Shown here piece after piece: positions 16,689-24,309 of a stretch of DNA of 64,000 bases; within the stretch, counting starts at the first letter, position 1; the number at the start of each line of letters is the position of its first letter. The notes below the pieces were generated by a model. The model ran no database searches. It had not been told where the DNA came from and saw only the letters and a list, made by a program, of their open reading frames with translations. The stretch is from NCBI RefSeq assembly GCF_020037015.1, contig NZ_JAIQDE010000021.1, positions 104,479 through 168,478 of the forward strand, written 5' to 3'. The position numbers were made by a program, and so were the translations under genes. Source of the DNA: Corallococcus sp. AS-1-6 (lineage in GTDB: Bacteria; Myxococcota; Myxococcia; Myxococcales; Myxococcaceae).

Positions 16689-17444
16689 TCAACAGGTGAG
16701 GACGGGGCGCAACAGCCCAGCCCTGGCCAGCAGTTCACTCACGCGCCTCGCCAGCGCGATGTGCTCGGGATCACTCGCGGTCAAATGCGCAGGGGTCAGG
16801 ATGACGAGCGCGCCTCTGTCCTCAACAGGCTCGACGCGAACAGGGGCAGGGAGCGGTGGCACCGTTCCGCGATGCCGCGACAGGTACGTGGCCCATCCCA
16901 CGAAGGTTCCCGTCGAGCCGTCCTCTGACAGAACGTCACGAAAGTTCGTTGAAGTAGCCACGGCCCAATCAGGCGCCCATGCGGCCTCCATCATTCGGAG
17001 CAGAGCGGCCATCATGGGTGCGGTCAGGAGGCGGTCCGCATTGTGGCCCTTACGTGGCAATTTCAGGACACATGAATTGGGCGTAGCCCCGCAGTAGTCC
17101 CCGCACTTGATGCGTAGCTCCGCGCTGTCGGCTCCGGTTCCCCCATTGCCGAACCAGAAGCTGAAGCCGAGATCCTCGAAAACAGGTCCCCCCTTCTCTC
17201 GATTGACTCCGCTTCGGAACAACTCCGTGAGCGTGGCCAGGTCGGGAGGCATGATCGGATGCTGGTGCGCATCCTTTTTTGACCTTGTGGGCTTGTACCA
17301 GCGCGACAGGAATGGGTCGCTCTGCGCCAACAGGTTGAGAAATGTTGCCGTTCGCTCGGCGCATTCTTTGGGTGACTCCTTCCGAGGTCCCCAGTACGCC
17401 CCCACGTAGTAACTGTCCGCGAAGGTTTCCATTGTGTCGGACAC
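16689..17444 (-). CDS. Imm52-family immunity protein (copy 2)
   Basis: The 251-residue paralogue of 8438-9163 has the same DSYYVGAYWGPRKES start and a matching GWATYLSRHRGTVPPLPAPV block, with a diverged middle. GTG 17444 was chosen because GAGGG lies about 10 bases upstream. ATG 17432 has no ribosome site. It follows the second toxin gene by 13 bp, exactly as in copy 1. Divergence from copy 1 is greater than in the delivery part of the toxins, as expected if each immunity protein tracks its own toxin domain. Confidence 0.82.
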   Translation of the reverse strand: MSDTMETFADSYYVGAYWGPRKESPKECAERTATFLNLLAQSDPFLSRWYKPTRSKKDAHQHPIMPPDLATLTELFRSGVNREKGGPVFEDLGFSFWFGNGGTGADSAELRIKCGDYCGATPNSCVLKLPRKGHNADRLLTAPMMAALLRMMEAAWAPDWAVATSTNFRDVLSEDGSTGTFVGWATYLSRHRGTVPPLPAPVRVEPVEDRGALVILTPAHLTASDPEHIALARRVSELLARAGLLRPVLTC

Positions 17445-17457
17445 GATGACCTTTCCC

Positions 17458-19071
17458 TCAGAGCGCCGGAGTGTGAAGAACCTTCACGCCTTCAACACCC
17501 GCTTCCCGCAGTAGTGAGCGTAGAGCAGCAGCGGCTTTCTCCTCCGCGACATGCCACTCGATCCAGACACCCAGGCCCCGCGCCTTCTTGGTCTGTCGCT
17601 CCGCCTGCTCGATAAGGTCCTTGGCCCCAGAGTGGCGGAACCAATCCTTGGGCTCCAGTTCATCGAAGAACCTGGCATACCCGGGGCCTTTTGCCTCCAG
17701 CAGTGCGCCGTCCTTGAAGCCATCGAACTTCACGCCTCCACTGCTCTGGCCCATGCCTCCGACCCAATACGCCTCATCCGCCGTGTGCCCGGTGATCTGC
17801 TCCTGGTAGCGCCGGGCGCGCGGGGACATCGACTCGTTCGCGGGCCCCCATTGTCCAGGTCCCTTGGCGGGCGCTCCTCCCTTCGAGGCCGTATTGGCCC
17901 GCTGAAGGATGATGGCTGCCCCTGGGCCTCCGTTCAACACCGCCGCCGCGCGCCCTGCTGGCACCGCGACACGCTCCAACGCCAGCGCGCCCTCCGCAGA
18001 TAGCGAGAGCACCGGCACCGAGACTTCCGCGCCCAGCGCCATCCCCTTCAACGTCCGCGTCGTGGCAGACGCCGCGCCTCCGGTCATCAGCAGGCCCGTC
18101 GTGAGCCGCGACACCTCGCGGATCTGCTCGCCACGGGTCATGGACTGGAAGCGCTCCCAGTACATGGGTGAAGCCGCGATGAGCGCCGCCACACCCGTTG
18201 GGAGGTGGCTCAGCCCCGCGATGCTGTCCACGGGACGCGTCAGCAATTGGCCCAGCGCGTGGTACAGCTCCACGAGCGCGTCTTCCGCTCCATCCAGGGT
18301 GCGGCTGAGGACGTCCGCGTCGTCGTACACCTCCGCCAGGGGCCTCCAATCCGAGGCCTGGAGCCGCGCGTCCACTGCGCGGAAGACACCGCCCTTGCCG
18401 CTGTAGAAGCGGCCCAGCTCGAAGCCATGCGCTCGGAAGGCGCCGTCCTTCCACTCGACCGTCGCCACCTTCTGCTGTGTGCGCCCGGTGAGGGCCCACG
18501 CCAGAGCGCCATCCGGTCGCAGCACCGCTACCTGCTCCCGGGAGAAGCGCTCCACCCGCCGCAGCAGTTCCCGCCGCGTGACTTCGCCACCCTCCATCAC
18601 CTCGCGCAGGATGAAGCCCGCGGCCATGCGAGGCGGAAAGGTGCTCAACGTGACGGGCTTGCCCAACAACACGTCCATCAGACGCGCGGCTTGCGCGGGC
18701 GTCAGCCCCCCTGCCAGAGGCCGCTCGTCCCGCGCTTCCAGGCCCGCGTTCGTCAGCAACCGCTCCCAGACGTCCGGCTGCGAATCGTCAGGGGAGGTGA
18801 CGTCCGCCATGGCCACCCTGCGAACAGGGCTTGCCCCCGTCACCACTTCGCGCACGGCCTTGCGGCGGTACAGCGGCGGTGCTTCCTCATCGGGCGTGAC
18901 GCTCGGCACCGGAGCGGATGCACGCGGGGCTTCGTCGTTCGATACCCACGCCCCAGGGGCATCCGTGGCCGTGGGGGACGCGTAGCTCAGCGTCCTTCCG
19001 GGCGCGTGCGGCACGGATGCGCAGGCGGTGAAGAGGAGGGCCACGCACCCGAGCAGGACGTCAGCGCGCAT
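17458..19071 (-). CDS. SitA-like toxin lipoprotein with Tox-REase-5 end (copy 2)
   Basis: This 537-residue lipoprotein has the same length as copy 1. The lipobox is FTAC. The delivery region is nearly identical to copy 1 up to YWVGG, where the sequences split. The toxin domain keeps Asp (VKFDGFKDG) and Glu-x-Lys (LLEAKGPGY) but differs from there on, with LEPKDWFRHSG and a distinct end. This pattern suggests a shared delivery module with a diversified toxin tip, so each copy should need its own Imm52 partner. ATG 19071 corresponds to the start used in copy 1 and overlaps the barrel remnant by 11 bp. Confidence 0.83.
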   Translation of the reverse strand: MRADVLLGCVALLFTACASVPHAPGRTLSYASPTATDAPGAWVSNDEAPRASAPVPSVTPDEEAPPLYRRKAVREVVTGASPVRRVAMADVTSPDDSQPDVWERLLTNAGLEARDERPLAGGLTPAQAARLMDVLLGKPVTLSTFPPRMAAGFILREVMEGGEVTRRELLRRVERFSREQVAVLRPDGALAWALTGRTQQKVATVEWKDGAFRAHGFELGRFYSGKGGVFRAVDARLQASDWRPLAEVYDDADVLSRTLDGAEDALVELYHALGQLLTRPVDSIAGLSHLPTGVAALIAASPMYWERFQSMTRGEQIREVSRLTTGLLMTGGAASATTRTLKGMALGAEVSVPVLSLSAEGALALERVAVPAGRAAAVLNGGPGAAIILQRANTASKGGAPAKGPGQWGPANESMSPRARRYQEQITGHTADEAYWVGGMGQSSGGVKFDGFKDGALLEAKGPGYARFFDELEPKDWFRHSGAKDLIEQAERQTKKARGLGVWIEWHVAEEKAAAALRSLLREAGVEGVKVLHTPAL

Positions 19072-19402
19072 TGTCCACATCCAGGCCCACGCCCAGCCCC
19101 TTCACCGCCACTTCCAGGCTGCGCTCCAGGAACTGCACCGCCATGCGACCACGGGCGCCGCGTCCGGGCCCAGCCTGAGTCCGCGCACCGGGTTGGCCCC
19201 AGCAGGAGTGCCGGTGTCCGTCCGTGCGTCGCACGAGGTCAGCGTCCCCCCCACAGCCCCAGAGGCGCAACCGCATGGGCGTGCCCAGCTTGAGGCCGAA
19301 CTCCGCGCCTCCGTTGGAAATGACGGTGGACGCCACCTGGATGAAGCCCTTGACCCGCAACAGCAGCCACAGCCAGACAGCCCCACTTCGAGTCATTCGC
19401 AT
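19061..19402 (-). pseudogene. Deletion remnant of the toxin-operon barrel gene
   Basis: A 113-codon open frame keeps the start (MTRSGAVWLWLLL), a short internal piece (GGAEFGLKLGTPMRLRLWG) and the end (FLERSLEVAVKGLGVG ... DVDNAR) of the 446-residue barrel protein at 10780-12120, with most of the middle missing. One segment is read out of frame: GQPGARTQAG corresponds to VRGLKLG in the intact gene. At least three deletions and one frameshift are needed. It still overlaps the toxin start as in the intact operon, so toxin translation may remain coupled to it. Confidence 0.8.
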
Positions 19403-19412
19403 CCACGCCTCC

Positions 19413-19430
19413 TGGGAGTGACACCTCCCA
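19413..19430 (-). promoter_or_regulatory. Inverted repeat upstream of the barrel remnant (copy 2)
   Basis: This is the same 18-bp dyad TGGGAG-TGACAC-CTCCCA as at 12131-12148, in the same position relative to the start codon. Its survival while the gene behind it decayed suggests it still serves the toxin gene. Confidence 0.45.
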
Positions 19431-19458
19431 GGGAGAGCAAAAGACACACGTCTGACAT

Positions 19459-19510
19459 GCGGCCGGGTATCGAGGCCCTCCCGTGCGCGGTGTCAGGGCG
19501 ACACGAGGAG
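19459..19510 (+). repeat. Right copy of ~50-bp direct repeat, overlapping the RCC1 gene end
   Basis: This is the partner of 7591-7642. Bases 19493-19510 are the last codons and stop of the RCC1 gene; 19470-19492 are just downstream of it. Left of 19469 the sequence follows the toxin-locus copy instead. Use of a gene end as boundary resembles an attachment site. Confidence 0.7.
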
Positions 19511-21772
19511 GATGCCCCCGGCGAGCGCGGGTGCCTCGTCATCGCCGATGGCGCGCACGTGCCCGTAGCCGAGCTGCCCGGAGGCGTTGAAGCCCCAGCA
19601 CAGCGCACGGCCGGAGGAGAGCACGGCGCACGTGTGCTGGCCGCCCGCGGTGACGGACGTGGCGGGAGCGCCGCCCACGTCGATGACGGCGGCGCCGGGC
19701 GCGGAGAGGGAGCGCGTGTTGGCGTACCCCAGCCGTCCCCGGGCGCCGTTGCCCCAGCACTGGAGCTGGCCGGACTCGAGCAGCGCGCAGGTGTGCTGTG
19801 CGCCGGCCGCGACCTGGACCGCGCGCAGGCCCGCGCGCAACGCCACCGCGGTGAGGGGCGTGGCGTAGTCGGGGTTGCCGTTGCCCACCTGGCCCCAGGC
19901 GTTGGCGCCCCAGCAGCGCAGGGCGCCGGTGTCCAGCAGGGCGCAGGTGTGCTGGGTGCCCAGGGCGAGCTGCACGGCGGTGCCGCCCACGTCCACGTCC
20001 CCCGCTGACGACGGCAACTCGGTGTCACCGACATCGTCGTCACGGTTGTAACCCAGTTGTCCGTAGGCGTTCGCGCCCCAGCAGCGCGGACGGCCGGAGA
20101 AGAGCAGGGCGCACGTGTGGTCCCCGCCCGCGACCAGGTCCTGCACGGGGGCGCCGACGGGGACGTCGGTGGTGGGCGGAGGCTCGTCGTCGCCCAGCGT
20201 GTCGGTGTGGCCCAGGCCCAGTTGCCCGTGGGTGTTGTCGCCCCAGCAGCGCACGTGGCCGGAGGTGAGCAGCGCGCAGGTGTGGCGGTCACCCGCCGTG
20301 ACGCGCAGCGCGCGGGCGCCGCCCAGGTCGACGGTGCCCACGGTGGCGATGGGCTCGTCGTCGCCGATGGCGCGCGTGTGGCCCAGGCCGAGCTGGCCGG
20401 AGGCGTTGGCGCCCCAGCAGCGCACGCGCCCGGTGGAGAGCAGCGCGCAGGTGTGGCCCAGGCCGGTGGCCAACTGCACGGCCTTCTCGCCCGGGGCGAG
20501 CGGCACGGGGCCCTTCGACGCGGGCGTCTCGTCGTCACCGACGTTGGCGGTGCCGGTGTAGCCGAGCCGGCCCTGCGCGCCGCCGCCGAAGCAGCGCACG
20601 GAGCCGTCGTTGAGCAGGGCGCAGGTGTGGCTGTCCCCGGCGCGGAGCTGGGCGACGTCGGTGGGGCCGCCGGTCTGCACGGGGGCGTCGGGGAACTGCT
20701 GCGCGCCCAGGCGGTAGGTGGCGGTGGTGCGGGCCCCGGCGGCGTCGGTGACCTGGAGGGACAGGCGGCCCTGGAGCGCGGGCGCGTAGTGCTGGAGGAC
20801 GGTGGGGTTGGCCTGGGTGGTGAAGCCCGGCGCGGGCGTCACGGGCGCGTCCGGGGTGAAGCTCCACGTGTAGTCGAGCGTGCGGGCGGGTTGATCATCC
20901 GACACGGTGGCGGACCACGCGACGTCGGAGGTGCCCGCGAGCCGCGACGCGGCCAGGCCCTGGATGACGGGCGCGAAGAGGATGCGCACGGTGGTGCCCA
21001 GCGAGTCCGTGGACTGATCCGCGGGGAGCACGCGCGTCACGAACGTGGTGCTGACCGAGTGCCCCGCCGGGTTCGTGACGGTGAGCGAGTGCGTGTAGTC
21101 GGTGGGGCTGGGGACGCCGAAGGGCGGCAGGTAGCGGGCGACGAAGGCGCCGGAGGTCCCGGTGAGCGTGAACGTCCCGCTGGAGGGAACGAAGGCGCCG
21201 CCGTTGCTCGCGGCGGTGAGCGCGAAGGTGAGGGCCTCGCCGGAGGTGGCCTCGACGAAGAAGGTGACGGTGGCGGGCTGGCCGAAGACGAGCTCACCGG
21301 GGAGCTGGATGCGGGGGATGCGCGGCAGGGTGATGGGCGCGCCGTCGTTGGAGGGCGCCAGCGTGATGGCCACGGACTCCCGGTCCGCGATGAGCGTCTG
21401 CGTGGTGCTGCCCTGGAAGAGGAGCGCGCCGCTCCCGTCATGGGCCCGCGCGATGAAGGTGAGGGCCTGATGGCGCGGCAGGGACGGCAGGGTGCCGGAC
21501 CAGCCCGAGGGGGACGGCACCAGGTCGAAGTTCGTGAACAGCGCGCTGTGGCGGGTCGCGTCCTCCACGTCCACGCGGATGCGCGCCACGTCCGCGAAGG
21601 AGAAGCCCAGCGCCCGCCGTGTCTGGGATTGGGGGCCGGCGGTGTCCGCCGTGATGTTGAACGTCACCTCGGAGGTGATGGGCTCCGGCGTGGCCGGCTC
21701 CGTCGTGGGCGACGACGTACACGCGGCGGCGGTGCACAACAGCAGGAGCGCGAGGGCGGCGGGCTTCGTCAT
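19493..21772 (-). CDS. RCC1-repeat lipoprotein A
   Basis: The 759-residue lipoprotein has lipobox AAAC. The amino-terminal ~370 residues form beta-rich, Ig-like segments (TNPAGHSVSTTF and similar). The carboxyl half has seven RCC1-type propeller repeats, each with an HTCALL-x2-G-x-(V/L)-x-C core followed by WG and GQLG motifs. Eukaryotic RCC1 is a seven-bladed propeller, so the count fits one full propeller. It is probably displayed on the cell surface or periplasmic face for protein contacts. ATG 21772 starts a standard signal. It is the first of three paralogues and the most diverged of them. Confidence 0.87.
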   Translation of the reverse strand: MTKPAALALLLLCTAAACTSSPTTEPATPEPITSEVTFNITADTAGPQSQTRRALGFSFADVARIRVDVEDATRHSALFTNFDLVPSPSGWSGTLPSLPRHQALTFIARAHDGSGALLFQGSTTQTLIADRESVAITLAPSNDGAPITLPRIPRIQLPGELVFGQPATVTFFVEATSGEALTFALTAASNGGAFVPSSGTFTLTGTSGAFVARYLPPFGVPSPTDYTHSLTVTNPAGHSVSTTFVTRVLPADQSTDSLGTTVRILFAPVIQGLAASRLAGTSDVAWSATVSDDQPARTLDYTWSFTPDAPVTPAPGFTTQANPTVLQHYAPALQGRLSLQVTDAAGARTTATYRLGAQQFPDAPVQTGGPTDVAQLRAGDSHTCALLNDGSVRCFGGGAQGRLGYTGTANVGDDETPASKGPVPLAPGEKAVQLATGLGHTCALLSTGRVRCWGANASGQLGLGHTRAIGDDEPIATVGTVDLGGARALRVTAGDRHTCALLTSGHVRCWGDNTHGQLGLGHTDTLGDDEPPPTTDVPVGAPVQDLVAGGDHTCALLFSGRPRCWGANAYGQLGYNRDDDVGDTELPSSAGDVDVGGTAVQLALGTQHTCALLDTGALRCWGANAWGQVGNGNPDYATPLTAVALRAGLRAVQVAAGAQHTCALLESGQLQCWGNGARGRLGYANTRSLSAPGAAVIDVGGAPATSVTAGGQHTCAVLSSGRALCWGFNASGQLGYGHVRAIGDDEAPALAGGILLVSP

Positions 21773-21838
21773 GGCTCACACGGAGGGAAAGCGAAGCGGG
21801 CGCCCGGCGTGTGCCGGGCGCCCGCGAGTGTTCAGCGG

Positions 21839-24226
21839 CTACGGCGTCGGGGGCAGGAGCTGGATGTCGCCCGCGGCGGACGGCAGCTCGTTGTCACCGA
21901 TGATCGTCGTGTTGCCCTGGCCCAACTGCCCGGCGTTGTTCTTGCCCCAGCAGCGCGCCTTGCCCGTGGAGAGCAGCGCGCAGGTGCCACCCGACGAGGC
22001 GCTGATCTGATAGGCGGTCGTCGCGCCGCCCAGGTCCACGGGGCCGCCGGGGACCACCAGGGTCGCCGTGTTGCCGTAGCCCAACTGACCGGTGCTGTTG
22101 AGCCCCCAGCACCGCACGCTGCCCGTGGAGAGCAGGGCGCAGGCGTGCTCGCCCCCCGAGGTCACCTGCAACGCGGTCGCTCCGCCCAGGTTCACCGTCG
22201 TCGAGTTGGCGAGGAAGTTGAAGTAGCAGTAGGCCGTCGGGTGCTCGCCGCAGTACCAGACGTAGTCATTGAAGATGTTGTTGCCCGTCTGGCCGCTGTA
22301 GTTGTCGCCCCAGCAGATGACGCTGCCCGACTTCAGCAGGGCGCACGTGCTGTGCTTGCTGGCGGTGAGCTGGGCGGCGGGGCCCTTGGGCTCGAACGGC
22401 GTCTGGCTGCTGGGCAGCTCGTTGTCACCGATGTTGTTGCGGTGGGGGTACCCGAGCTGGCCCAGGCCGTTGCGGCCCCAGCAGAGCATCTTGTCGTTGG
22501 AGAGCAGGGCGCAGGTGTGGTCGTCACCCGCGACGACGTCCGTGGCCGTGACAGCTCCCAGGTCCACGTCGCCCGCGCTCCAGGGCTGCTCGTCGTCACC
22601 GATGGTGTTGGTGTTCCCGTAGCCCAACTGGCCGTACTGGTTGCGGCCCCAGCAGCGCACCTTGCCCGTGGCCATCACCGCGCACGAGTGCTCCGCGCCC
22701 ACCGCGATGCGCGTGGCCGGACCGCCCAGGTTGACGTAGCCGAAGCTGGCCACCGGCTCGCCGTCGCCCAGGTTGTCCTTGTTGTTGTAACCGAGCTGTC
22801 CGTAGGTGTTCAGGCCCCAGCACCGCACCAGGCCCGTGTCCATCAGCACGCACGAGTGGTTGCCGCCCGCCGCCAGCTTCGTCCCCTTGCCGAGGATCTT
22901 CACCGCGCCAGCCGTGTACGGCAGATCGTTGTCACCGATGTTCTGGGTGTTCTCGTAGCCCAACTGCCCGAAGGCCCCGTAGCCCCAGCAGCGCACGGAG
23001 CCGTCATTCAGCAGCGCGCACGCATGGTCCCAACCCGTGCGGATGCTGTTGATGCCGTCCAGCGGCCCCTCGGCGACGGGGTTGTCCGGGAACTGATCCG
23101 GGGTGAGCTTGTAGGTGAGCGTGGTGACGCCGTTGTTGGCGTCCGTGACGGAGAGCTTCAGGTCACCCTGCACCGCGGTGGTGTAGTTCTGGAGCGTGGA
23201 GGGGTTGGTGTCCCCGGTGAAGGCGGGCACGGGGTCGAAGTTGGTGCCCGTGGCGGGGGTGAAGCTCCAGGCGTAGCTGAGCGCCTCCTGCGCGCCGTCG
23301 TCGCTCACGTCCGCCGTGAAGATGACGTTCTGCGTGTCACGAACCCGCAGGCCGTTGAGGCCGTTGATGACGGGGTTGAAGAGGACGGCGACGGAGGTGT
23401 CGATGACGCCGCTGGAGGTCTCCGGAGGCTTCACCTTGGTGGTGAAGGTGGTGCTGATGGAGTGCCCGGCAGGGTTGGTCACCGTGACGGTGTGGCTGAA
23501 GGTCGTCTCCGTGCTCACGGTCGGCGGCGTGTACTGGGAGACGAAGGCACCGGCTGTGTTCTGCAACGTGATGGCGCCGTTGAGAGGCGAGAAGGTCCCA
23601 CTGCCCGCGACGGCGGAGGTGATGGCGTAGCGGAGCGACTCGCCGTTGGTGGCCTCCACCGCGAAGGTGATGTTGCCCGACTGCGAGGAAGCGAAGGCGC
23701 TGGGGATGCTGATCTTCCGGATGCGGGGCAGGGAGATGACGGCGTTGTTGTTGGCCGGGGCCAGGGGAATGGTGACGGTCTCGAAGTCGAGGTTCAGCGT
23801 GGCGTCGAGCGAGCCGGAGAAGAGGAGGTTCCCGGAGGCATCGAGCGCGCGGGCGAAGAAGGTGAGGGCCTTGGCCTTGGGCAGGAAGGGCAGCTTCCCG
23901 GTCCACGCCCCGGCGGAGGTGAAGAGGTCGAAGTTCTTGAAGATGACGAGGCCGTCGGTGCCCTGCTCGGAGACATCGACGCGGATGCTCTTCACGTCGG
24001 AGTAGGCGAAGGCCTGCGCGGAGACACGGCCCTTCACGGCCTGGGCGTAGAGGTCCTGCGCGCCGATGGAGACGGTGACCTGGGACTGCGTCTGGTCCGC
24101 GGGAGCGGAGGGCTCCTGCGCACCCGGGCCCGAGCTACACGCGGCCATCCACGGCGAGGACAACGACAGCAGCAGCGCGCCCAGCATGCCGCGCGACCGG
24201 AACCAACGAGGGGATGCTCTCTGCAC
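21839..24226 (-). CDS. RCC1-repeat lipoprotein B
   Basis: The 795-residue paralogue of A and C starts at GTG 24226, with AGGAG 6 bases upstream. Its signal peptide ends in a MAACSSG lipobox. The amino-terminal ~390 residues, an Ig-like region, are almost identical to lipoprotein C at both DNA and protein level. The carboxyl part has seven Cys-containing RCC1 repeats ([22 protein letters not shown] and so on), which differ clearly from those of C. One blade carries a longer insert with extra Cys and aromatic residues (about 22200-22290). The conserved Cys pairs suggest disulfides outside the cytoplasm. Confidence 0.87.
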   Translation of the reverse strand: MQRASPRWFRSRGMLGALLLSLSSPWMAACSSGPGAQEPSAPADQTQSQVTVSIGAQDLYAQAVKGRVSAQAFAYSDVKSIRVDVSEQGTDGLVIFKNFDLFTSAGAWTGKLPFLPKAKALTFFARALDASGNLLFSGSLDATLNLDFETVTIPLAPANNNAVISLPRIRKISIPSAFASSQSGNITFAVEATNGESLRYAITSAVAGSGTFSPLNGAITLQNTAGAFVSQYTPPTVSTETTFSHTVTVTNPAGHSISTTFTTKVKPPETSSGVIDTSVAVLFNPVINGLNGLRVRDTQNVIFTADVSDDGAQEALSYAWSFTPATGTNFDPVPAFTGDTNPSTLQNYTTAVQGDLKLSVTDANNGVTTLTYKLTPDQFPDNPVAEGPLDGINSIRTGWDHACALLNDGSVRCWGYGAFGQLGYENTQNIGDNDLPYTAGAVKILGKGTKLAAGGNHSCVLMDTGLVRCWGLNTYGQLGYNNKDNLGDGEPVASFGYVNLGGPATRIAVGAEHSCAVMATGKVRCWGRNQYGQLGYGNTNTIGDDEQPWSAGDVDLGAVTATDVVAGDDHTCALLSNDKMLCWGRNGLGQLGYPHRNNIGDNELPSSQTPFEPKGPAAQLTASKHSTCALLKSGSVICWGDNYSGQTGNNIFNDYVWYCGEHPTAYCYFNFLANSTTVNLGGATALQVTSGGEHACALLSTGSVRCWGLNSTGQLGYGNTATLVVPGGPVDLGGATTAYQISASSGGTCALLSTGKARCWGKNNAGQLGQGNTTIIGDNELPSAAGDIQLLPPTP

Positions 24227-24309
24227 GGAAGACTCCTGAAGGCGAAGGGAATGACAGACGAAGGGAGGCGGGCGCCCGGTCCTGAGGGCGCCCGCGATGG
24301 GGACGGCGG

